DNA from: Pseudobutyrivibrio ruminis
GTDB taxonomy: Bacteria > Bacillota > Clostridia > Lachnospirales > Lachnospiraceae
Assembly: GCF_015057245.1 (NCBI RefSeq)
Contig: NZ_SVET01000010.1
Span: 44,767-108,766, forward strand
Direction of reading: 5' to 3'
DNA length: 64,000 bases
Shown here in pieces: positions 1 through 8,477 of this stretch. The stretch's first letter is position 1, and every line of letters begins with the position of its first letter. A program made the position numbers and the translations under genes. A model generated the notes under the pieces. It did not search any database, had not been told where the DNA came from, and was given only the letters and a program-made list of their open reading frames with translations.

Positions 1-789
1 TTCTTATGTGTTGTTGCAGCAATTGCTGCAGGTGCTCTTTGGGGATTTATGGCAGGACTCCTTAAGGCATACTTCAACGTAAACGAAGTTATCGCAGGTA
101 TCATGCTCAACTGGATTGGCTTATATCTTTGCAACATTATCATCGGTGGCGAAAAATGTATGAATCAGACAAAGTCTGAGACATTTGATATTGTAGCAGT
201 TAATCCTTCAGCAATATTACCTGGATTCATACAGGATTTCTTCGGTGGCAATAAATACACAACAATCGCAATACCAGCAACAATTATTATTGCTATCGCA
301 ATACTTGTAGTTCTTAATAAGACAACATTTGGTTATGAATTAAAGGCAACAGGTCACAACAAAGAGGCTGCTAAATATGCAGGTATGAATGCAAAGCGCA
401 ATATCATCCTTACACTTGTTATTTCAGGTGCTATTTCAGGATTTGCAGCTTCTCAGTTCTATCTTACAGGAATGGAGCACTACACAATTTCTGCTTCAGT
501 TCCAGGCATGGGATTCTCAGGAATCGCCGTTGCGTTCCTTGGTGGTTTACATCCAATCGGAACAATTTTCGCTGGCTTATTTGTAGAGTACATTACTCTT
601 GGTGGTCAGTACCTCAACACAAACTATTACAACCCACAGGTTGCTGATTTAGTTATAGCTATTATCATTTACCTTTGCGGTTTCGTATTGTTCTTTAAGT
701 CAGTAGTTAATAGACCAGCTAAGGTAAAGGTTAATGCCAATGCCGAGCCAGCAACAAAGTCAGCAAAAGCTGAAGAAAAGGAGGTGTAG
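1..789 (+). CDS. Nucleoside ABC transporter permease (5' end outside window)
   Basis: Membrane permease of the BmpA/NupOPQ type that imports nucleosides. The reading frame is open at base 1, so the N-terminus lies upstream. The 262 visible residues hold several hydrophobic helices, a GLHPIG/AGLF region typical of the branched-chain/ribose permease fold, and a charged Lys/Glu-rich cytosolic tail. The stop lies 1 base before the next permease, so the two are translationally coupled and probably form the heterodimeric pore. The ATPase and lipoprotein genes should lie upstream. The family assignment is firm; the substrate is inferred from family resemblance. Confidence 0.85.
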   Translation, partial: FLCVVAAIAAGALWGFMAGLLKAYFNVNEVIAGIMLNWIGLYLCNIIIGGEKCMNQTKSETFDIVAVNPSAILPGFIQDFFGGNKYTTIAIPATIIIAIAILVVLNKTTFGYELKATGHNKEAAKYAGMNAKRNIILTLVISGAISGFAASQFYLTGMEHYTISASVPGMGFSGIAVAFLGGLHPIGTIFAGLFVEYITLGGQYLNTNYYNPQVADLVIAIIIYLCGFVLFFKSVVNRPAKVKVNANAEPATKSAKAEEKEV

Positions 790-790
790 T

Positions 791-1735
791 ATGGCTTTAC
801 TTATTCAATACACCCTCATCTCATCAGCAGTACTGATTCTTGTAGCTTTGGGTGGTATGTTCTCAGAGCGAAGCGGTATCATCAATCTTGGTCTTGAAGG
901 AATCATGGTATTTGGAGCTATGGCAGGAGCTATGGTAATGGTTCTTGTTCCTGAAAATTGGCCAAAGGCAGCAATCATCGTTTGCACACTTTGTGCAGCA
1001 GCAATCGCAGGTATGCTTTCATCACTGTTAATAGCAGTTGCCTGCATCAACTTCAAGGCAGATCAGACCCTTGTAGGTACAGCTGTAAACATGCTTGCAA
1101 CAGCAGCAGCTACTGTTATTATCAAGGCTTTCAACACAACACGTTCTCACGGTTCAGATTTCTCTGCAAAGCTTGATTACAACAGAGGTTACAAAGCATT
1201 TATTATTCACACTAGCAAAATCGACTTCAACTGGTTCGAGGTTGTTGGTTTAGTTCTTCTTGTAGCAGCAATTGTCGTATTCTACAAGACAAAGTTTGCT
1301 CTTAGACTTAGAGCATGTGGTGAGCATCCACAGGCAGCTGATTCAGTAGGTATCAATGTTTACGCAATGAGATATGCAGGTGTTCTTATTTCGGGATTCC
1401 TTGCAGGTCTCGGTGGAATCATTTATATCGCAGCAGCAAACTCAACATGGCATTTTGATTACGGTGTTGCCGGAGCAGGTTTCCTTGCTCTTGCAGTTAT
1501 GATTTTTGGTCAGTGGAAGCCAGAGCGTATTGCATGGTCAGCAATCCTCTTCGCTGTATTTAGATCACTTTCAAACGTATATACAGCAATCGGATTCTTA
1601 CACGCATTACCTATTTCAGGAACTGTTTACAACATGTTCCCTTACATTGTTTCACTTATTGTTCTTGCATTTACATCACAGAATTCACGTGCACCAAAGG
1701 CAGAAGGAATTCCATACGATAAAGGTGCTAGATAA
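791..1735 (+). CDS. Nucleoside ABC transporter permease, second subunit
   Basis: Partner permease of 314 residues. The chosen ATG follows an AAGGAGG ribosome site; a longer frame into the previous gene has no such site. The N-terminal part carries the conserved SERSGIINLGLEG motif of BMP-family nucleoside permeases, followed by about eight to ten hydrophobic segments and an RACGEHPQAADSVGI cytoplasmic loop that probably contacts the ATPase. It lies directly behind the first permease and 8 bases before the HD-GYP gene, so all three may share a transcript. The exact nucleoside specificity cannot be read from the sequence. Confidence 0.88.
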   Translation: MALLIQYTLISSAVLILVALGGMFSERSGIINLGLEGIMVFGAMAGAMVMVLVPENWPKAAIIVCTLCAAAIAGMLSSLLIAVACINFKADQTLVGTAVNMLATAAATVIIKAFNTTRSHGSDFSAKLDYNRGYKAFIIHTSKIDFNWFEVVGLVLLVAAIVVFYKTKFALRLRACGEHPQAADSVGINVYAMRYAGVLISGFLAGLGGIIYIAAANSTWHFDYGVAGAGFLALAVMIFGQWKPERIAWSAILFAVFRSLSNVYTAIGFLHALPISGTVYNMFPYIVSLIVLAFTSQNSRAPKAEGIPYDKGAR

Positions 1736-1743
1736 ATTGTCAT

Positions 1744-2841
1744 ATGAAAATAATTAACGTAGACGAAATGAAGCCGGGAATGATTCTGGCGGAAAAGATA
1801 ATAAGTCCTAAGGGACAGGTTCTTGCCGATGAAGGTACAGCCATAACAGCTCAGCAGCTTTTGCACATAAGCTATTATGGAATCAAAGAACTCAAGATTC
1901 AGGACGAGAAAGATGCGATTGAAAAATATCAATTCGATGCACCTGATGAGTTCATCGGCGAGACCCAGTCTTGGCGAATTCTCAACAGCGAGGAATTCAA
2001 AGAGTTTAAGAGAGCATATGAAAAATGCTCCGATAGGCTTGAAGGGATTATCAGTGATTTTGTTGAGAAACAGGGGGCATTGGATGATACCGAATTAATC
2101 CAGGAGATTCATTCGGTGTTTGAAAAGCACTCTACAGGTCTTGGCATTATGGCAATGATGCTAAACATTCAGGAGATTGACCGTAGCACATTCAGGCATT
2201 CTGTTAATGTGGCAATCATTTCCAGAGTGTGTGGAGGATGGCTTGGTATTACAGATGAGAAAGAGCTGGATGTTCTTACTATGTGTGGTCTTTATCACGA
2301 TATAGGAAAATCTCTTGTGCCTCACAGCATTTTGACAAAGCCAGGTCCACTTAATGCAGAAGAGTTTGGCCGAATGGCTGAACATCCACTTCTTGGATAT
2401 AATTTGCTTAGTGATTTGCCAATAGACAGACGCATAAAGCTTGCTGCTCTTCAGCACCATGAGCGTAATGATGGCAGCGGTTATCCTTATGGGCTTACAA
2501 AGGACTTTATTAATCCTTTTTCAAAGATAGTAGCTATTACAGATGTGTATGACGCGATGACAGCGGATAGAGTTTATCGAGCTGGAATTTGTCCATTCGA
2601 AGTAATTGCTCAGTTCCAAAGAGTGGAGCCAAGCAAGTACGATCAAAATGTCTTACATGTCTTTCTACAGAATATTGCCCAGTCCTATATTGGGACAGGT
2701 GTGCTTCTTTCGGATAATTCTCGTGGAATTATCACTATGGTTAAAAAGAACGCTTTAGCAAGTCCGCTAATAAAGCTGGATGACGGCTCGTTCGTAGATT
2801 TGCAGGAGCGTACAGATTTGTACATTAGAGCTTGTATATAA
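1744..2841 (+). CDS. HD-GYP domain protein, probable cyclic-di-GMP phosphodiesterase
   Basis: 365 residues. The N-terminal 100 or so residues resemble the small domain that precedes HD-GYP domains (MKPGMILAEKI start). The catalytic half shows the HD motif in YHDIGKSLVP near residue 185 and the signature HHERNDGSGYP near residue 238, so the metal-binding and GYP residues are intact. Proteins of this family hydrolyse c-di-GMP and often control motility or adhesion. It follows the permeases by 8 bases with a weak ribosome site and ends at a strong terminator shared with the convergent lysA. There is no membrane segment, so it should be cytosolic. Confidence 0.87.
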   Translation: MKIINVDEMKPGMILAEKIISPKGQVLADEGTAITAQQLLHISYYGIKELKIQDEKDAIEKYQFDAPDEFIGETQSWRILNSEEFKEFKRAYEKCSDRLEGIISDFVEKQGALDDTELIQEIHSVFEKHSTGLGIMAMMLNIQEIDRSTFRHSVNVAIISRVCGGWLGITDEKELDVLTMCGLYHDIGKSLVPHSILTKPGPLNAEEFGRMAEHPLLGYNLLSDLPIDRRIKLAALQHHERNDGSGYPYGLTKDFINPFSKIVAITDVYDAMTADRVYRAGICPFEVIAQFQRVEPSKYDQNVLHVFLQNIAQSYIGTGVLLSDNSRGIITMVKKNALASPLIKLDDGSFVDLQERTDLYIRACI

Positions 2842-2843
2842 AG

Positions 2844-2875
2844 AAAAGCTAGGAGTTATTGCTCCTAGCTTTTTT
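2844..2875. terminator. Bidirectional intrinsic terminator between HD-GYP gene and lysA
   Basis: A 12-bp stem (2844-2855 with 2862-2873) around a 6-base loop, with an A-run on one side and a T-run on the other. It can end transcription of both converging genes. Confidence 0.85.
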
Positions 2876-2895
2876 GTTTATGCACATATTAGTGA

Positions 2896-4164
2896 TTATT
2901 TTAATAGATTATCAACAACTCCAAGTCCATCGAATGTAGCAAGATAATCCTTGATTGTTTCTGGACGACGGATAAGCTTGAAGCTTCCATCTTCCTTAAG
3001 AAGAACTTCGGCGCTCTTTAGCTTTCCGTTGTAGTTATATCCCATTGAGTAACCGTGAGCACCTGTATCGTGGATAAATAGGATGTCTCCCATGTCGATT
3101 TGTGGAAGCTGACGGTCTACAGCAAATTTATCGCAGTTTTCGCAGAGAGAACCGGTGATATCGTATACCTTATCCTCTGGAGCATTTTCCTTTCCAAGAA
3201 CTGTTACATGATGATATGAACCGTATACAGCTGGACGCATAAGGTCTACAGCGCATGCATCTACTCCGATGTACTCCTTGTAAATGTGCTTTTCATGGAT
3301 TGCTGTTGTAACAAGTCCACCATAAGGTCCCATCATAAAACGACCCATTTCAGTGAAGATAGCAACATCTCCAAGGCCGGCAGGAACGAGAATTTCATCA
3401 AATGCCTTGTGAACGCCTTCACCAATCACTGCAATATCGTTTGGTTTTTGATCTGGACGGTATGCAATACCAACTCCACCAGAAAGGTTAACAAATGAAA
3501 TGGAAATACCTGTCTTTTCCTTAAGCTCAACAATAAGCTCGAACAAAGTCTTTGCAAGGGCAGGGTAGTAATCATTTGTAACAGTATTTGAAACTAAGAA
3601 TGCATGGATTCCGAACTCCTCGACACCCTTATCTCTAAGAACCTGATATGCCTCGAAAATCTGCTCTTTAGTCATTCCATACTTGCTATCCCCAGGATTA
3701 TCCATAATGCCGTTTGAAAGCTCATATACACCGCCTGGATTGTATCTGCAACACATCTTGTTAGGAAAATGGCCTACGGCCTTCTCGTAGAAATCGATGT
3801 GTGTAAAGTCGTCTAAGTTTACGATGACTCCTAACTCATCAGCGTACTGAAATTCGCTAGCAGGAGTATCATTAGAAGAAAACATTATATCGTCTTTTTT
3901 GAAACCAATCTGGTCTGATAATGCAAGCTCCACATATGATGCACAGTCAACGCCGCAACCTTCTTCCTGAAGAATTTTTAGGATGAATGGGTTTGGATTT
4001 GCCTTAACTGCAAAATATTCTTTAAAACCTTTATTCCAGCTAAATGCCTTGTTTACTGCACGGGCATTTTCTCGGATTCCCTTTTCGTCATAAATGTTGA
4101 AAGGAGTTGGGATTGTTTGTGTAATTTCTTGAATCTTTTCTTTTGTAACAAATGGGGTTTTCAT
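2896..4164 (-). CDS. lysA: Diaminopimelate decarboxylase
   Basis: PLP enzyme of 422 residues converting meso-diaminopimelate to lysine. The pyridoxal lysine is K54 in YFAVKANPNP, the glycine-rich phosphate loop is SGGVGIAYRP, and the substrate-side motifs CENCDKF and HDTGAHGYSMGYNYNGK are present. The length fits the form found in Clostridia and Bacteroidetes. The start codon is preceded on the minus strand by an AAGGAGATG region acting as ribosome site. It is a single gene with a terminator at its 3' end and a tRNA gene divergent upstream. No lysine riboswitch is visible in the 60-base leader. Carboxynorspermidine decarboxylase is a less likely alternative. Confidence 0.86.
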   Translation of the reverse strand: MKTPFVTKEKIQEITQTIPTPFNIYDEKGIRENARAVNKAFSWNKGFKEYFAVKANPNPFILKILQEEGCGVDCASYVELALSDQIGFKKDDIMFSSNDTPASEFQYADELGVIVNLDDFTHIDFYEKAVGHFPNKMCCRYNPGGVYELSNGIMDNPGDSKYGMTKEQIFEAYQVLRDKGVEEFGIHAFLVSNTVTNDYYPALAKTLFELIVELKEKTGISISFVNLSGGVGIAYRPDQKPNDIAVIGEGVHKAFDEILVPAGLGDVAIFTEMGRFMMGPYGGLVTTAIHEKHIYKEYIGVDACAVDLMRPAVYGSYHHVTVLGKENAPEDKVYDITGSLCENCDKFAVDRQLPQIDMGDILFIHDTGAHGYSMGYNYNGKLKSAEVLLKEDGSFKLIRRPETIKDYLATFDGLGVVDNLLK

Positions 4165-4227
4165 AGCTATTCATCTCCTTGACAATGATACTCAACTTTG
4201 ATATGCTTTTTCTTGCTGAATAAGCAA

Positions 4228-4299
4228 GCTGGTGTGGCTCAGAGGTAGAGCACTTCCTTGGTAAGGAAGGGGTCACGGGTTCAATTCCCGTCACCAGCT
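4228..4299 (+). tRNA. tRNA-Thr (anticodon GGT)
   Basis: 72-nt cloverleaf: 7-bp acceptor stem (GCTGGTG with CACCAGC), D-arm with GCTCAGAGGTAGAGC, 5-bp anticodon stem CTTCC/GGAAG with loop TTGGTAA (anticodon GGT) and a T-arm with GGTTCAATT. The 3' CCA is not encoded. A T-run follows and may terminate the transcript. Confidence 0.95.
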
Positions 4300-4403
4300 C
4301 TTTTTTATTATCTTCTTTTCTCTGATTGGGAATACTTTAACATAATAAAGTGTTAATGTAAACTGGTTTTACACAACTGATTATAATTTTAGGAGGTATA
4401 TAA

Positions 4404-5441
4404 ATGGACACTAGTAAATACGTAGATTACATGGTAAATCAGACTGTTGATATTCTGGGCATAGATAGCCCTACAGGGTTCACAGCCACTGCTGCTAAGC
4501 ATCTTATGGCAGAATATGAAAAGCTTGGTTATAAGCCTCAGATGACCACTAAGGGCGGTATCCTTGTTGATTTGGGAGGAAAGGCAGAGGATGATGCGCT
4601 TCTTATCGAAGCTCACATGGATACACTTGGCGGAATGGTTTGCAAGATTAAGGACAATGGTAATCTTGAGCTTACTCCACTTGGTGGATTCAATCCAAAC
4701 AATGGTGAGTCTGAGAACTGTCGTATCTACACAAGAGATGGCAAGGTTTACGAGGGAACATTCCAGCTTAATGATGCATCTGTTCACGTTAATGGAGATT
4801 ACTCTACAAAGACCCGTGAGTTTAAGGGTATGGAAGTGGTTGTTGATGAGGAAGTTTCATCTGCAGATGATACAAAAGCTCTTGGCATCATGATTGGAGA
4901 TATTGTTGCTTTCGAGCCACGCACAAGAGTTACAGAGTCAGGCTACATCAAAAGCCGTTTCCTTGATGATAAGCTTTCTGTTGGAATTCTTCTTGGCCAG
5001 GCAAAGTATTTGGCAGACAACAAAATCACACCAGAGAGAAAGGTATACCATCATATCACTGTTTACGAAGAGGTGGGACATGGCGCATGCGGAACTGTTC
5101 CAGATGGCGTTACAGAGATTCTTTCGGTAGATATGGGATGCATTGGTGAGGGCCTTGATTGCAAAGAGACACAGGTAAGTATCTGTGCAAAGGATAGTGG
5201 TGGCCCTTACAACTATGATGTGGTTTCTGCTTTGATAAAGGCTGCTAGAGATAACGAAATTGATTTTGCTGTAGATGTTTACCCTCACTATGGTTCAGAC
5301 GCTGATGCGGCTCTTAACGCGGGCTACGATGTAAAGCATGGACTTATCGGAGCTGGTGTTTATGCAAGCCACGGATACGAACGCTCTCACAAGAAGGGTG
5401 TTGAAAACACATTCAAGCTTCTTATCAATTACGTAAAATAA
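4404..5441 (+). CDS. M42 family metallo-aminopeptidase
   Basis: 345-residue cytosolic dinuclear-metal aminopeptidase of the glutamyl-aminopeptidase/cellulase M42 family (FrvX/YsdC-like), which trims peptides. Metal and catalytic residues are visible in order: EAHMDTLGG (His and Asp), FLDDKLSVG (bridging Asp), YEEVGHGACG (catalytic and metal Glu), SVDMGCIG (Asp) and a C-terminal SHGYERSH (His). The ATG follows a clear AGGAGG site. It is a stand-alone gene between tRNA-Thr and a terminator. The exact substrate cannot be read from the sequence. Confidence 0.88.
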   Translation: MDTSKYVDYMVNQTVDILGIDSPTGFTATAAKHLMAEYEKLGYKPQMTTKGGILVDLGGKAEDDALLIEAHMDTLGGMVCKIKDNGNLELTPLGGFNPNNGESENCRIYTRDGKVYEGTFQLNDASVHVNGDYSTKTREFKGMEVVVDEEVSSADDTKALGIMIGDIVAFEPRTRVTESGYIKSRFLDDKLSVGILLGQAKYLADNKITPERKVYHHITVYEEVGHGACGTVPDGVTEILSVDMGCIGEGLDCKETQVSICAKDSGGPYNYDVVSALIKAARDNEIDFAVDVYPHYGSDADAALNAGYDVKHGLIGAGVYASHGYERSHKKGVENTFKLLINYVK

Positions 5442-5456
5442 ATTTGATTATATTAA

Positions 5457-5489
5457 GAAAGACAAGGCTTTGGGACCTTGTCTTTTTTT
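5457..5489 (+). terminator. Intrinsic terminator after M42 peptidase gene
   Basis: Stem 5459-5467 with 5476-5484 (AAGACAAGG/CCTTGTCTT) followed by seven T. It also lies at the 3' end of the converging phosphorylase gene. Confidence 0.85.
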
Positions 5490-5501
5490 ACTTGAGAATT
5501 A

Positions 5502-6269
5502 TTAGTTGTAGTGTTTTAGCACATCAAGTCCTAGTAATAAAGCTTTTTCGTGAGAGTCCTTTCCGAAATCTCTGGCATCATAATCATGAACATTTGCCAA
5601 AGAATCTCCGGTGAAGAGGAACTGACCGAATTTTGCACCGCGCTTCTTGCTGACAGCAGCAAGAGCAGAGCATTCCATTTCCACAACAGAACATCCCGCA
5701 TCTAATCTATGTTTAACCATATCTTTTGTCTCTCTGAAAAATGCATCTGTTGTCCAGGTAGTGCAGGTTACAAAAGGGAGATTATGGTCTTTGAAACAGC
5801 TTTCAATGGCCTCCACAGGCTCTGTATCAAGCTCGATAAAGCGTGAAGCAGGAAGGTAATGATATGAAGTACCCTCGGCTCTAAGAGCTCTTGTTGGGAC
5901 GATAAAGGCGTTCTCAGGTAAATCAGCCAGTACACCGCAGGAACCAACAGCAATAATCTTTTCACAACCGCATGCTATCAACGAATCCAAAAGTGAAGCA
6001 GCGGCAGGAGCACCGATTATTGGCTGCACCAGGCAAATATCTTCGTCTCCATTTTTCAAAACATAAATATTTACAATGTGAGAGAAGGTTTTGAATTCTT
6101 CCACTTTCCTGGCATTGTGCTCCAAGGCGTATTTTTCAACTACATCACCTAGGAATGCAAAAAGACATTTCTTTGGAAGGGTTACATTATTCCATTCATA
6201 TGCTGGAGCTATTACTTCAGCTGAGTGGTCGTCGTATTCAAGTATTGGTATTTCGTGTTTAATAATCAT
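5502..6269 (-). CDS. Nucleoside phosphorylase (uridine phosphorylase-like)
   Basis: 255 residues of the PNP/UDP phosphorylase superfamily, which cleave nucleosides with phosphate to base and sugar-1-phosphate. The phosphate-loop motif GSCGVL is near residue 110, the nucleoside-binding EMECSALAAV motif near 197, and GDSL follows. The minus-strand ATG has a GGGAGGA ribosome site. It stands alone, just outside the genomic island, and fits functionally with the nucleoside transporter at the start of the window, although the two are not in one operon. Whether it prefers uridine or purine nucleosides is not decidable here. Confidence 0.8.
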   Translation of the reverse strand: MIIKHEIPILEYDDHSAEVIAPAYEWNNVTLPKKCLFAFLGDVVEKYALEHNARKVEEFKTFSHIVNIYVLKNGDEDICLVQPIIGAPAAASLLDSLIACGCEKIIAVGSCGVLADLPENAFIVPTRALRAEGTSYHYLPASRFIELDTEPVEAIESCFKDHNLPFVTCTTWTTDAFFRETKDMVKHRLDAGCSVVEMECSALAAVSKKRGAKFGQFLFTGDSLANVHDYDARDFGKDSHEKALLLGLDVLKHYN

Positions 6270-6348
6270 GATGTTCCTCCCTTATATTTTTAATGGATAG
6301 TATAACAATGTTGGGGAGGAAAATACAGAGTTATTTTTAATTTTATAG

Positions 6349-6380
6349 AAAAAGACCTAGGTATGTACCTAGGTCTTTTT
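6349..6380. terminator. Perfect 15-bp terminator hairpin, ancestral tRNA-Leu terminator
   Basis: AAAAAGACCTAGGTA is mirrored by TACCTAGGTCTTTTT, giving an intrinsic terminator on either strand. It lies 8 bases outside the left attachment repeat. On the minus strand it would directly follow the tRNA-Leu 3' end if the island were removed, so it was probably the original terminator of that tRNA. Confidence 0.85.
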
Positions 6381-6388
6381 CATTTCCA

Positions 6389-6412
6389 TATGCCGGCTGC
6401 GGGACTTGAACC
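6389..6412. repeat. Left attachment site (24-bp copy of tRNA-Leu 3' end)
   Basis: The 24 bases are identical to 15611-15634, begin TATGCCGGCTGCGGG and diverge on both sides. No other tRNA sequence is near, so this is the orphan tail left by integration. Confidence 0.9.
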
Positions 6413-6669
6413 TTAAACAGGGTTCACAAATACTATAAAATCAAGGAGGAAAAGCATGTCGGAAGTCTCGTTGCCCTTTTGGTTGCCCGTTATATCATTT
6501 TATCGAAAGTATTCATTGTTATGAGTTTACAAATAGTATGAAGAATAATATTTTAGTATATATCGGTAAAAAGTGGAAAATTACCGAGTTTCACTTTACT
6601 GTTGGCGTTTTAGATGATATATTATAGTAAAAGTGGGTGAAAAATAAGAAATTACCGAGGTTTACTGAA
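6413..6669. other. Non-coding left end of the island
   Basis: 257 bases between the left repeat and the antitoxin start. They contain the GTTGCCC pair and AT-rich DNA that must hold the abiE promoter; I see no clear -35/-10 pair. A short frame near 6456 (ATG after AAGGAGG, 6445-6451) runs only a few codons and is not called. Confidence 0.5.
6470..6488 (+). repeat. Candidate integrase arm-type site, left end
   Basis: Two GTTGCCC heptamers (6470-6476 and 6482-6488) start 12 bases apart, 58 bases inside the left attachment repeat. Similar pairs occur at 8208-8225 and 15510-15527. The role as integrase arm sites is inferred from position and repetition. Confidence 0.5.
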
Positions 6670-7212
6670 ATGATAATGAATTATAAAGAGGCAATTGAAC
6701 AATACGGAAATGATTATCAATTAAATAAGGCAGTTAAATCTAAGGAATTATATAAGATTGAAAATGGCATTTATTCTTCAAAGCAACATGAAAATGAACT
6801 AGGAATCATTATGAAGAAGTATCCCAAGACTGTTCTTACTGGAGAATATGCATTTTATATGTATGACCTTACAGATCTTATACCAGAAAAATATGATTTA
6901 GCAACAGGCTCTAAAGCTGCCAAATTAAAGGATTGTCGGGTGAATCAAATATATATGAAAGATGAACTGTTAAATCTTGGTGTGGTGGAAAAGGAAGTTG
7001 ATGGTTACATTATTCGTATATATAACAAGGAACGTATGCTTATAGAATTGCTTCGCCATAAGAATACAATGCCATATGATTTATACAAAGAGGTGTTGTT
7101 AAATTATAGAGAGATAATAAATGATCTTGAAATATGGCGCATACAGGAGTATGCCGATATTTTCCCAAAGAGCAAAATGATAAAGAAAGCTATAGATGAG
7201 GAGGTTTTATAG
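6670..7212 (+). CDS. abiEi: AbiEi-like antitoxin of a type IV toxin-antitoxin system
   Basis: 180 residues resembling AbiEi antitoxins: an N-terminal winged-helix DNA-binding part (LNKAVKSKELYKIENGIYSS) followed by the domain with a YAFYMYDLTDLIP motif. In the AbiE family this protein represses its own promoter and neutralises the nucleotidyltransferase toxin. I place the start at ATG 6670 because GAGG (6657-6660) lies 9 bases upstream; a GTG 33 bases further upstream is possible. The stop is 1 base before the toxin start. A/T content is higher than in the housekeeping genes, as expected on an island. Confidence 0.78.
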   Translation: MIMNYKEAIEQYGNDYQLNKAVKSKELYKIENGIYSSKQHENELGIIMKKYPKTVLTGEYAFYMYDLTDLIPEKYDLATGSKAAKLKDCRVNQIYMKDELLNLGVVEKEVDGYIIRIYNKERMLIELLRHKNTMPYDLYKEVLLNYREIINDLEIWRIQEYADIFPKSKMIKKAIDEEVL

Positions 7213-7213
7213 A

Positions 7214-8014
7214 TTGAATTTACAGGAAATGGTCGATTTATACATAGAGGAAGGATTGACAAGGGTATTAGCAGAAGCTAGAGTATGCCAAGATATTGTG
7301 CTAAAAGCTATTGCTGATGGACCGTTAAATAGAAACGTAACAATAAAAGGTGGTGTGGTTATGAGAAGCATCACCAATAATAATCGAAGAGCTACAAGAG
7401 ATATAGATTTGGACTTTATACATTATTCGCTAGCAGATGAATCTATAGAGGCATTTATAAGACGCCTTAATTGCATAGAAGAAATAAGCATAGAAATATC
7501 AGGAGATATAAAAGAACTCAAGCATCAGGATTATCATGGAAAAAGCATCGAAGTAACAATTAAAGATGAGTTCGATAATCATGTGGAGAGTAAAATTGAT
7601 ATTGGGGTTCACAAAGATTTGTCAATCGAACAAGAAGAATATTGCTTTGATGTATGTCTAGACGAGAATGGTGCAAGTCTATTAAAAAATACAGTGGAAC
7701 AGGCTTTTACCGAAAAGCTTAGATCACTTTTAATATTTGCAAACAATAGCAGGCGCTATAAAGATATCTTTGATATGTATTACCTTAAAGATGTTGTTAA
7801 TGTTGAGAAAACGAATAGACTTGTAAAACACTATATTTACGATGATGATGGAATGAAAGAAAATGATATTGATGACATACTCAAGCGAGTTTCATACGCT
7901 TTTAAGGATTCTCAATATTTAAGAAGAGTTTCAACCTCAAGGCAGCGTTGGATAGATGATGATATTAAAGTTATTGCTGATGGAATAATTGGATTTCTCG
8001 AGCAGCTTAGTTAG
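7214..8014 (+). CDS. abiEii: AbiEii-like nucleotidyltransferase toxin
   Basis: 266 residues of the nucleotidyltransferase AbiEii/AbiGii family. The NTase core shows IKGGVVMRS followed by TRDIDLDF, the G-G and DxD motifs that bind NTP and metal. A later KLRSLLIFANNSRRYKDIFDMYYL segment is the helical part common to this family. Known relatives block growth by modifying tRNA or protein and give phage resistance. I choose TTG 7214 since the GAGGAGG site (7198-7204) overlaps the only nearby ATG (7196) but is well spaced for this TTG. It forms an operon with the antitoxin. Confidence 0.8.
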   Translation: MNLQEMVDLYIEEGLTRVLAEARVCQDIVLKAIADGPLNRNVTIKGGVVMRSITNNNRRATRDIDLDFIHYSLADESIEAFIRRLNCIEEISIEISGDIKELKHQDYHGKSIEVTIKDEFDNHVESKIDIGVHKDLSIEQEEYCFDVCLDENGASLLKNTVEQAFTEKLRSLLIFANNSRRYKDIFDMYYLKDVVNVEKTNRLVKHYIYDDDGMKENDIDDILKRVSYAFKDSQYLRRVSTSRQRWIDDDIKVIADGIIGFLEQLS

Positions 8015-8156
8015 AAAAGAAGTCAATGAAAACGTTAGAACATTACCACTTATTTAGGCATGGAAGAAATTCATTTTCCATAAGGGATTGAATGTTTGGG
8101 GATAAATGATTGAATTTTGAATATGGATGGAACTACTGTAAAGTTAAACTAGTGGT

Positions 8157-8199
8157 AAAAAAGGAGGACTGCAAGTTGAAAATGCAGCCCCCTTTTTTA
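8157..8199. terminator. Terminator downstream of the abiE pair
   Basis: An A-rich arm with GGAGGACTGCA pairs with TGCAGCCCCC followed by six T. Stem pairing is imperfect but strong, and the A and T flanks allow action on both strands. Confidence 0.65.
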
Positions 8200-8225
8200 A
8201 TGGCAAGGTTGCCCCTAAGTTGCCC
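8199..8225 (+). repeat. Copy of the integrase 3'-end sequence with GTTGCCC pair
   Basis: 27 bases matching 15501-15527 (inside the 3' end of the integrase gene) at 26 of 27 positions, including both GTTGCCC heptamers (8208-8214, 8219-8225). It is either an extra arm site or a scar of a second, lost integrase gene. Confidence 0.75.
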
Positions 8226-8421
8226 GTTTATTTTTATGCTGTTAAAATGATAAAAATAAAGCAGAATAATCAACGTAAATAATAAATATTATTTAGAAAA
8301 AACTATTGATAATCTTCGCTGATGATGGTATTTTTTTATTAGACTGCAGGAAGGCATGGGTAATGCCCGAATCCAAATATTCCATCGGCGGGATTAAGAA
8401 TGGTATATCCATTCTTTTTTT
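8226..8421 (+). other. Non-coding stretch with a riboswitch-like folded leader and terminator
   Basis: AT-rich DNA followed from about 8343 by stacked pairings: GGCAT/ATGCC (8353-8357 with 8363-8367), AATCC/GGATT (8370-8374 with 8391-8395) and a terminator hairpin AAGAATGG/CCATTCTT (8396-8416) with a run of seven T. A well-placed GGAGGA and ATG follow. The layout is that of a regulated leader, but I cannot match it to a known riboswitch class. Confidence 0.45.
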
Positions 8422-8438
8422 ATCTTATGGAGGATTTT

Positions 8439-8477
8439 ATGCTTAATACAGAGCTTCCAACAGACCTTACTTGCTGA
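8439..8477 (+). CDS. 12-residue ORF behind a folded leader
   Basis: ATG at 8439 with GGAGGA 4 bases upstream and stop TGA at 8475-8477; the product would be MLNTELPTDLTC. It overlaps the 3' end of the minus-strand gene by 11 bases. It may be the first codons of a gene cut away by island rearrangement, a leader peptide, or chance. Only the good ribosome site and the terminator-leader upstream support it. Confidence 0.3.
   Translation: MLNTELPTDLTC

Noticed and set aside
4165..4227. Lysine riboswitch upstream of lysA
   Set aside because: The space to the divergent tRNA is about 60 bases, too short, and shows no L-box features.
4088..4294. Minus-strand frame through the tRNA-Thr gene with MTGIEPVTPSL start
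   Set aside because: This is the well-known spurious protein read from the antisense of a tRNA; the tRNA cloverleaf is unambiguous.
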